Shown here: positions 56,515 through 64,000 of the stretch, one piece after another
Numbering within the stretch: position 1 is the stretch's first letter
Layout: every line of letters begins with the position of its first letter
From: Lithodes maja
Lineage: Eukaryota; Arthropoda; Malacostraca; Decapoda; Lithodidae
Assembly (NCBI GenBank): GCA_037953745.1
Contig: JBAKBP010007154.1
Coordinates: 1-64,000 of the forward strand
Length of the DNA: 64,000 nt
Reading direction: 5' to 3'
The notes under the pieces: generated by a model
Told to the model about the DNA's origin: nothing
The model's database searches: none
The model's input: only the letters and a program-made list of their open reading frames with translations
Program-made: the position numbers and the translations under genes

Positions 56515-56870
56515 CTAAGGGACCCCACCTCGCTTTTTTTCTCTTTCTCTCCCTTTCTCTTTGGCTTTTAACCATTCGGCCCCATTCAGCCTACTGTTTT
56601 AAGACGTTTACCCCCATCCATGTATCAATATTTTCTATATATATATTTTTGTTTTGACAGCAAGATAAATTTGTACATTTTTTGATAGATAAATTTCTCC
56701 GGCGAAGCCGATTTCTCCATACAATGCTGGCTCGCTTTCGCTCGCCAGGAAGAAATTGACACCTGGATGGGGATAAATGTCTTAAAACAGTTGGCTGAAT
56801 GGGGCCGAATGGTTAAAAGCCAAAGAGAAAGGGAGAGAAAGAGAAAAAAAGCGAGGTGGGGGTCCCTTAA
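56515..56870. mobile_element. Foldback TTAA element, copy 2 (inverted)
   Basis: Same family as 55598-55971. The CTCCGGCGAAGCCG hairpin arm that is on the left in copy 1 is on the right here, so this copy is inverted. The right end is TTAA (56867-56870); the left end reads CTAA (56515-56518), one change from TTAA. Confidence 0.85.
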
Positions 56871-57134
56871 GAAAGATAATGTAGGCAAAACACAAAAGCG
56901 AGAGAGATGCTTATTATCTATAAGAGAGTTTAAAAATGACATAGATATAATTAGCTTTGGGTTGTATGAAAATAACTCACCAGCCAGTAACTTACAGACA
57001 TAATTTTATCGCTTAAATTGCCTGGCATAATGAAAAAAGAAGCAATAATTCCTATCTGATATTTTTCTTTTAAACTAAAATTATACTGTCAGTATATTGT
57101 ATAGATTGCATATCAATAGTTTGAATACCATTTA
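56871..57134. other. Unassigned AT-rich spacer
   Basis: Nothing recognised. Confidence 0.4.
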
Positions 57135-57230
57135 TACAGCTTATCGAACCTAACCAAACCTAAATTAAGCTAATGAAACCCAATCTAACCTAACACTAGC
57201 CTAACCTAACGTAACCTTACCATATGTAAC
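57135..57230. repeat. Degenerate CCTAA-rich (telomere-like) patch
   Basis: Several CCTAA/CCTAAC motifs, including CTAACCTAACACTAGCCTAA and GCCTAACCTAACGTAACC. The arthropod telomere repeat is TTAGG (CCTAA). Too degenerate for a true telomere. Confidence 0.45.
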
Positions 57231-57244
57231 GTGATTTATATTTC

Positions 57245-57246
<2 letters not shown>

Positions 57247-57336
<90 letters not shown>

Positions 57337-57430
57337 AAACAAAAAATACACATATATAATTATACTGTGTATAATTATACACATAATTATACTGTGTATA
57401 ATTATACTGTGTATAATTATACTGTGTATA
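57247..57430. repeat. (TA)n microsatellite followed by 15-bp repeats
   Basis: Pure TA to about 57331, then four to five units of ATAATTATACTGTGT at 57357-57430. Confidence 0.9.
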
Positions 57431-59026
57431 GGGATGTGGCGATCCCACTGCCCGTCACTTTGTGGCGCAGAAAGATCCTGGAGGTTGGGACCGGGAATCC
57501 AGAATTGTTACGAGGAGGCTGTAGACGCCAGCTGGTACTCCCGGGGAGTGCTAGGTGGCTGATAAGGGCCGCTGGAACTCCTGTTTCACCACCTGGCCTC
57601 CCTAGCTGATCCTTTCCGCGTCTCATCAATATTGAAGGCAACCCCAGCCTGCCCTCCAAAACACCTTCTCTTCCTAGCCATACATTATACTACAAACACC
57701 TTCCATACTACACTAACTTAAAAAAACAAAACAAAAACAAACACAAAAAAAAAGTTACAAAACCTTGAACCGCCTCGGAGTCCCCATGGGGGGGGGGGGG
57801 ACCAGAAATGCCCCCATCAGTCTGTCCCCTGGAAACGACTCGCCAAAATGCTCTGGACCACCACCTTCTACTCTTACTATTAATTGTTTTAATATTCATT
57901 GCCTTTCCTCTAACTTCCATTCTGTGGAACACCATCTCTCCTCTGCCAACCTTGATCTTCTCTTTCTCACCGAGACATAGTTGCCTGGGACTACTGACAG
58001 CAAACCCTTCTCTCTATCCTCCTACTATCTCTATCATCAGTTTCGAGCCAAAGGTGGATGTTGCGTCTATGTATGCAACAATCTTGCTATCTCTCGTGTT
58101 CCCAACTTAGACTCTTCTGAATTCTCAACTCTCTGGCTAAAGCTTTCTTGTCACTCTCAAACTAAATATTTATGCGCTCTCTATCTCTCCCCTAATTCTA
58201 CCGACTATCCAAAATTCTTTGACTATCTAACTTCTAAAGTGGAACACATTCTATCCATCTCTCCTTTCGCAGAAATCTCCATCTTAGGAAATTTCAATGT
58301 TCACCACCACCAATGGCTCTCCTCTGTTTCCACTGGCCAACCTGGTGAACAAGCCTACTTTTGTTTTTATCTTAAACGACCTAGAGTAGTTAGTCCAGCA
58401 ACCCACTCGTATCCCGGATCTTTTCGGAGATCCGCCCAACATTCTTGACTTATTTCTAACCTCTAACCCTTCTGCTTATACTGTAAATATTTTCTCTCCT
58501 TTGGGCTCCTCCGACCATAACCTAATATCTGTCACCTGTCCTATCTTTCCGGTACGGCGACCCGATCTTCCCAACCGGTGGTGCTTGTGGCACTTTGGCG
58601 CTGCTGACTGGGAGGCTCTTTGGCAGTACTTCTTTGATTTCCCATGGAATGACTTTTGCTTCCGTGGCCGAGGACCCTCGGAGAGTGCTGAACGCATTAC
58701 CGAGGTAATCCTCTCGGGCATGGAAGCATACATTCCATTTTCTTTTACTCACGCTTGTTATTCTGCTGTCCGCAACAAGGAGGAAGCACTCAAACAGTAC
58801 CGACACCTTAAGACTTAAGAATCTCATTCTTCCTATGTTTCTGCCCGGAATCAAGCCAAATCTGTTCTTCGACTTGCCAAACTACTCTTTCATCAGTAAT
58901 AAATGCACTGAACTATCCAACTCTAGCTCTTCCCAAGCTTTCTGGCATCTAGCCAAAAACCTCTCCAACAATTTTTCTTCCTCGTCTTTCCCTCCCCTTT
59001 TCCACTCTGATGGCACAAATATCACT
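57431..59026 (+). mobile_element. LINE family 3, 5' half
   Basis: A leader at 57431-57780 with GC-rich and A-rich stretches, then a coding region opening into an EN domain. It is cut off at 59026 by a TTAA MITE, and the sequence beyond belongs to a different LINE, so RT and 3' end are missing. The 46553-47470 remnant looks like the 3' half of a relative. Confidence 0.8.
57765..59026 (+). pseudogene. LINE family 3 endonuclease and linker
   Basis: INCFNIHCLSSNFHSVEHHL (catalytic Asn), LLFLTET (Glu) then TAG at 57978-57980, FRAKGGCCVYVCNNLAISRV, ALYLSPNSTDYPKF, EISILGNFNVHHHQWL (GNFN where relatives have GDFN, so the catalytic Asp is lost), then after a frameshift near 58375 IPDLFGDPPNILDLFLTS, GSSDHNLISV (SDH) and WCLWHFGAADWEALW. 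The linker ends in a TAA at ~58818 and restarts at 58835. Same general EN type as LINE family 1 (both have G(S)SDH followed by W-H-x-x-A/D-W). Inactive. Confidence 0.82.
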
Positions 59027-59455
59027 TTAACACTTAAAGAGCGGGGCCCGACTTAAGTCCGTATCTAAAAAGCAGCAAGTTAGGAGCATTATTAACTCTT
59101 TTAAAGGGTTAAAATTGAGTTCAAATGGCCGGGAGCGCAGCAGGCCACACGGCCGACACCCAGGGCTTACCGCCGCCCACTGACTCACGCTTCCTCTGTT
59201 CTCGAGAGGCCAGCAGTGTAGCCAGTAGTGAGCGTAGCTGGAAAAAATATGTCGCTATACGCTAAACTCCCATGTTAGTGGTAGCACTGCATAAAAACGA
59301 CGAGTGCTACGTAGCTCGTTCTGGTCTCATTTTGAAGCTTGTAGCGCCTAGTTTTTTGCTGAATACATTTCTTTTCATGCAGATACCTGATTGATCATTC
59401 AGGAGGGCCTGAATATGCCCAAAATAGCCCAAAACCCCCGCTAGACGAGGGTTAA
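59027..59455. mobile_element. TTAA-flanked MITE, family c
   Basis: TTAA at 59027-59030 and 59452-59455. Left end TTAACACTTAAAGAGCGGGG; right end, reversed, TTAACCCTCGTCTAGCGGGG. Both ends resemble the two ends of MITE family a (TTAACACCTTAAGAGCGG and TTAACCC...AGCGG), so the families are related. Flanks belong to different LINEs, so a deletion or rearrangement accompanied or followed insertion. Confidence 0.75.
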
Positions 59456-59559
59456 TCAGTTAATTAAGCAAAGTAAAAAGACCCTGGAATTACATGTTGC
59501 GAATCAAAGTAAAACAAACCCAAAATAATTCTATAGTTTTATCAGAAAGAAAAAGTAGT

Positions 59560-59742
59560 TACTTCAACTGTTGGACCATTAGTCAAGGAAAATGGAGAAT
59601 ATACCAAAGACGAAGTACAAATGAGTAATGCCCTCAATACCTTCTTTGCATCAGTTATTACAATAGAAGACCTCAGTGATATCCCTACAGCATTGCCGAT
59701 TCAGATTGATAATTCTGATGATCTAAGCAATATCACCATTAA
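59560..59742 (+). pseudogene. CR1-like linker upstream of RT
   Basis: One frame reads TVGPLVKENGEYTKDEVQMSN, ALNTFFASVITIEDLSDIP, then IDNSDDLSNITI before the PLE junction. The ...GPL...D...LN.FFASV layout is the usual sequence just before the RT of CR1/L2-group LINEs. It continues at 63771. Confidence 0.75.
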
Positions 59743-59995
59743 TTAAAATGTAAAACTTGCAAACTAAACAAACCAAAATTGGGACAAGGACAATATAAAG
59801 TCAAATTAAATTATCAAAATCGCTATGTGGAAACAACGCTTACTAAAATGAAAACTATTAAATAAAAGAACACAATCCACCACATAGGGTGTACATTACT
59901 ACATGAGCAAGTTAATCTGTTTCCCAAGCAAACTAATCGCACATATAACAACGCACTATCGTCACGTTAAAGGAAGTAGTCAAGTTTGGGAAGTC
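59743..59995 (-). repeat. PLE copy 3 pseudo-LTR (3' side)
   Basis: Reverse complement of 2302-2554 with very few differences. Confidence 0.9.
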
Positions 59996-60528
59996 CGGGA
60001 CGTTCTGGCAAATTTTACTAAACTCTGCATGAATAAAGAAACTAAATGTTAAATGTCAAAATATTATTTAAAATCAAATTTGCAACATGACAAGACATTA
60101 ACAATAGTACAAAATACAAATATTGATAAGATATCTATACTATTACAAAATAATATATAAAATACAGTACAGCACTCACTAACGATAGTGCTATCGAGTA
60201 GGTACCTGTAAGCATAGCATGCCTCAAGTGACCCCTATCAATAACTACCCTACAAATAACCTACATTTATAGCACAAATAAACTAAGGAAATCGTAAAAG
60301 TAAGCAATTGATACTATCGACAATGAATACATATAATATAAAGACAAATAATTGCAAAATATGAAGTAACAACAGATTTAAACAAAGAGTACTCTTTTAA
60401 CAAGAACAATAAATTTAAAAAATCATCAATATTAATATTAATAATAGAAAAAGAAAAAGATAAACAATAAATACAGACAAAAAACAATAAATACAGACAA
60501 AAAGTAAGCAGAGGTTATACAAGAAACT

Positions 60529-63475
60529 TCAAGTTAAAAAGGCTTGATTAAAATTATTGATGTCAAATTTTAGAATACAGTCACAATAATTGACCCTAAA
60601 AAGATTAAATTTATGGAACAATTTACTTGCCTCAAAACCTCTGTCCACTAAGAGTCTGTATAGTAACCTAGCTCTAGCCCAAAAGTCATCTACTTTAGTG
60701 CAGATTTTACAAAATCTTATTAATTGGGAATAAAAACAATTATAAGTTATTTTACTATCGATATTACTACTAGGGAAAGGAAAGTTTATTACGTTAAAAT
60801 TAAAATCATCAACTTTGTGATATACTTTAAGTATGCACTGTTCATTAACAATCTCTATATTTATATCAAGAAAATTTTCAACTTTATAATTTACGTAACA
60901 TTGTGTGAGGGGAATAGAATTAGGGTAAATAAGTTTAGCAACTTGATTAAAATTTAACAAATTGCAAACAAGAATATCATCAATATATCTACTATTATTA
61001 CTTAACAGTTTAGCAAGTGCTAATTTTTTTGGGATTTTATTTTTCTTGCTACTGTCAACTAAGTCTTTTATATATTTAAATTCTAAAGCAAGCAAGAATA
61101 AGTCTGCAATTAAAGGGCTAGCATTTCCACCCATAGGAATTCCTAATATTTGTTTGAAAATGTACGGGCCGAATCTAACATAAGTATTGAAAAGGAGGAA
61201 TTTAAGGGCATCTTTAAGTTTAGTTCTATCAAAATATACAGAACTAGTGGGAGTAGAGCTAAGTGATGCATTATTAAAATATGTATAAACATTTATGAAA
61301 TAATTACCATTCCTAACGAACCTGTCAAAGTGCAAATCTATAATAAAGCAAAGCTCTGAATATACTAAATCTAAAGGCAAATTGGTATACAAAGTTGAAA
61401 AGTCGAAGCTATGTACCGAGGTAACTTTCGGCATGGTATTTATTTTATCAATAACTTCTAACGAATTGTCAACACTCCAATAATAGTTAATGCCAGTTCT
61501 TCTCATGATGGTATTACAATATCTTTTATGAGTACTTTTAATGTATTTTAAGCAATTTACGACTTGTTCTGATAGAGTTTTAGTGGTAGCAAATTTTGCT
61601 CCGGCAATAAAGCGATATTTATAAGGTCTTTTATGAAATTTAGGTAACATGTATAATTTTGCAATGCACTTGTTCTTATCAGAAAGTTTAATATCAAATG
61701 TTATATTTTTCTTGGTATGTTCATCGATTAAGTTATCAATATTCAGATTATTTTGAATTTCATAAACAGAATTACCGCAAATATTTTTACGTAATATGTT
61801 ACCCTTAATACCTAATTCTTTTTTCATGTTTTCAAGATAAAATTTCTTACATGTGAAGCTATAATTATTGCTGGCTTTATCTACTGTAGTGATTACAAAA
61901 TGTTTATGTAAATTTATTAAATCAGCTTTAAGCTTATTATAATTATAGTCTATAAAATCTGAAAGATTAAATTCATTTTTAAGCGAGAAAATTTTATTTC
62001 TAATTAACTTAATTAATAATTTAGACCATGCTTCTAGTTCTCTCTCATCGCAGCACGCAATTTTTTAACAATTTATCTTTTAATTTATTGACTGAAAAAA
62101 CAATATCTTTTAAAATTATGTCCCATGTTACTTTATTACTCCCTATTCTAAATTTAAACCCTTTACGACATAGCTCCGCTAATTTGTCGTTTGCAAAATG
62201 TTTAACTAGTTCTACATCACCTGTTAATATGTGACATATCGGACTATAAATGAACTTTGCTAGTGCATCACGTTTGCTAGCTGGCATATCCATGACTCTT
62301 TCACACACGCATTTATTATTATTGAAAATATCATTATCTGAAAGATTTCCTAAAACTTTATTATAATTACAAATAATAGACCCAACAGGTCGTTCATATG
62401 AATACACTATTAATGGTTTGAAATCTTTACAACCATCTGGTAACATGGACTTAACTTTCTTTGAATTAATAAGACTGTTAACATTAATTTTGTCTAAAAT
62501 TTTAGAGGAATAATTTAAAGAGGACATGACTTTATCTTTAATACGGTTATCTTTGGATTTCTTAGAATTCGCTCTAATATATCCCATAAAAGCAAAGACT
62601 ATATTCTTAAATTTATTTGTGAAATTATGTTTATTGTTTAGAATATTTTCTATAAAAGGAGCAAAACTTTTCTTTTGTAGGCCTTTCAATGAATCTTTTA
62701 ATTTTTTAATTCCGAAATTTCGATATAATGAATATAAATTATTAACAATAATTTTAATATCAGACCTGTTTTTCTTTTTATTAAATGTATTTAGTCTTCT
62801 ATTACCGTGTCTACCAGGTCTTCTGTTTAAAACAGGGAAGTTAAAATATGGGTTATTAAAATCGTTTTTTAATAAATCTTTATACAAAATGTTGCCTACA
62901 TTTTTTATTTGATTGTTAAGTCCAAATGGATAGATGGTCATTAATTTTCCAATCCAATAATTTTCTCTATCCAAAACATTTTGATTACTTTGAACAATTT
63001 CTATAATTTTGTATTTACAATCAAATTTAGTACAATCTGTGTTAAAATGCTTATATAGAAGAATCTTGGAGTCGATGCCGTTCTTAATTCCTGATCTATG
63101 CCCGTAGGCCCTTTCTCTTAAACATTGCTCCGTCTTTCCAACATATTGTATACCACATTTATCACAGGTTATTAAATAGATAACATTCTTTACTTTACAT
63201 GGAGATGTTACATTAACAGAAGAATTTAAAACCAAAAATTTTGTATTGGTAATGTAACTTTTAAAAAAATTTTGATGTTCAAAATCAAATTCATTCACAC
63301 AGAGTTTACATTTACAGTTATCATCGAAAAGACGCCGGTTATTTTTATTATTATTTTTCATTTTTAAGTTTTTATAATTTTGCCGGGTGCGAGGGTAAAG
63401 AGAATTGTTCTGACACATAGTCCGTGGCCGGTCCTGGTTCGTCAACGAATACAAGTAAAGGAAGGGACAGTACAT
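60529..63475 (-). pseudogene. Naiad PLE GIY-YIG endonuclease/reverse transcriptase, one homopolymer frameshift
   Basis: About 982 codons. The frame runs from the first ATG at 63475 (GTG at 63505 also open) to the stop at 60529, broken only by one extra base in a six-T run at 62061-62066 (copy 1 has five). Domains as in copy 1: CKCKLC leader, GIY-YIG endonuclease (CDKCGIQYVGKT, RERAYGHRSG), KCVCERVMD CxC motif, RT motifs AKLYMLPKFHKRPYKYRF, FDFSTLYTNLP, GIPMGGNASP and YIDD. The position that is a stop in copy 1 (2845) is Lys here. The homopolymer difference is of the kind sequencing error produces, so this copy may encode a full protein. Confidence 0.88.
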
Positions 63476-63552
63476 GGGGAACACGTCGTATACTAATGCT
63501 GCCACTAGTACAGACCGGCCTCACATCTATACTGTCCCTGAACCTATATAAA

Positions 63553-63770
63553 TTAAAATGTAAAACTTGCAAACTAAACAAACCAAAATTGGGACAAGGA
63601 CAATATAAAGTCAAATTAAATTATCAAAATCGCTATGTGGAAACAACGCTTACTAAAATGAAAACTATTAAATAAAAGAACACAATCCACCACATAGGGT
63701 GTACATTACTACATGAGCAAGTTAATCTGTTTCCCAAGCAAACTAATCGCACATATAACAACGCACTATC
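63553..63770 (-). repeat. PLE copy 3 pseudo-LTR (5' side, truncated)
   Basis: 218 of 253 bp; ends at GCACTATC and gives way to CR1-like sequence ATATCTCATAAC. Confidence 0.9.
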
Positions 63771-64000
63771 ATATCTCATAACAGAGAGAGAAGTATTGAA
63801 ATGTTTAGATAAACTCAAGGTAAATAAAACGCCTGGACCGGACACAATCTCACCTAGAGTTCTAAAGGAAGCTAAGGATGAGCTCTCCAAACCACTGACA
63901 TTGCTATTCAATAAATCCTTGCAGTCTGGAACTATGCCTGATCAGTGGAAGATAGCCAACATAACACCGATATTAAACAAAGGCAGCAAATCCTTACCCA
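63771..64000 (+). pseudogene. CR1-like reverse transcriptase, N-terminal start
   Basis: An open frame at the window edge: NREREVLKCLDKLKVNKTPG (RT motif 0/1), PDTISPRVLKEAKDELSKPL, LLFNKSLQSGTMPDQWKIAN, ITPILNKGSKS. This is the standard start of a CR1/L2-group RT. It joins 59560-59742 if the PLE is removed. The remainder lies outside the window. Confidence 0.82.

Larger units (their letters stand above)
59743..63770 (-). mobile_element. Naiad-type PLE copy 3, nearly intact
   Basis: Minus-strand copy with a full 253-bp pseudo-LTR at its 3' end (59743-59995) and a 218-bp, 5'-truncated pseudo-LTR at its 5' end (63553-63770). It is inserted between the linker and RT of a CR1-like LINE. Nearly identical to copy 1, including the ~550-bp 3' UTR. 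Confidence 0.92.
59456..64000 (+). mobile_element. CR1-like LINE, interrupted by PLE copy 3 and running off the window
   Basis: Plus-strand LINE seen at 59456-59742 (linker before RT) and 63771-64000 (start of RT), with the PLE between. Confidence 0.8.

Overview
The window looks like intergenic DNA from an animal genome, most likely an arthropod and plausibly a decapod crustacean. I found no convincing host gene, no rRNA gene and no intact tRNA gene. The basis for the guess is the mix of Penelope-like elements (PLEs), RTE, CR1 and Jockey-type LINEs, TTAA-targeting MITEs, tRNA-derived SINEs, long (TA)n/(CA)n/(GA)n tracts, a CR1 tail built on an AATTAGGTGAGT-type repeat, and one degenerate CCTAA (arthropod telomere-like) patch. 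The taxon is inference.

Layout. 0.56-7.8 kb: an old Jockey-group LINE (family 1, copy A, minus) split by a nearly complete PLE (2.3-6.4 kb, plus) with 253-bp pseudo-LTRs. 7.8-8.5 kb: a long-TIR MITE. 10.1-11.0 kb: a 67/68-bp satellite with a three-unit higher-order repeat, with an intact 1003-codon RTE retrotransposon (11.05-14.2 kb, minus) abutting its end and flanked by a 12-bp target duplication. 14.3-24.8 kb: a second LINE family (family 2, minus) broken by two TTAA MITEs and two copies of family 1, one of them inside a MITE. 25-34.6 kb: mostly unassigned sequence with a 51-bp minisatellite, microsatellites and a PLE scrap. 34.6-36.9 kb: a decayed RTE carrying a MITE and a LINE tail. 37.4-41.3 kb: an inverted composite of canonical (C-terminal endonuclease) PLE pieces, an orphan ORF1-like frame and a 5'-truncated second copy of the first PLE family. 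42-49 kb: microsatellites, LINE 3' ends, a SINE and a CR1 fragment. 49.05-54.6 kb: a DNA transposon with terminal inverted repeats and a ~1545-codon gene carrying an XPG/PIN-like nuclease motif and an eight-cysteine C-terminal cluster, best matched to Academ. 54.6-57.4 kb: a palindrome, tRNA-like head, two minisatellites and two foldback TTAA elements. 57.4-59.0 kb: the 5' half of a third LINE family. 59.0-64 kb: a TTAA MITE and a CR1-like LINE (plus) interrupted by a third, nearly intact PLE copy (minus).

The three related PLE copies have the GIY-YIG endonuclease upstream of the reverse transcriptase, followed by a CxC motif. That is the permuted order known for Naiad elements. Copies 1 and 3 are almost identical and each is broken by a single lesion, so the family was active recently. 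Each of them sits inside an older LINE. Together the elements form a readable stratigraphy: decayed LINEs at the base, TTAA MITEs next, then family 1 LINE copies, then PLE and RTE insertions.
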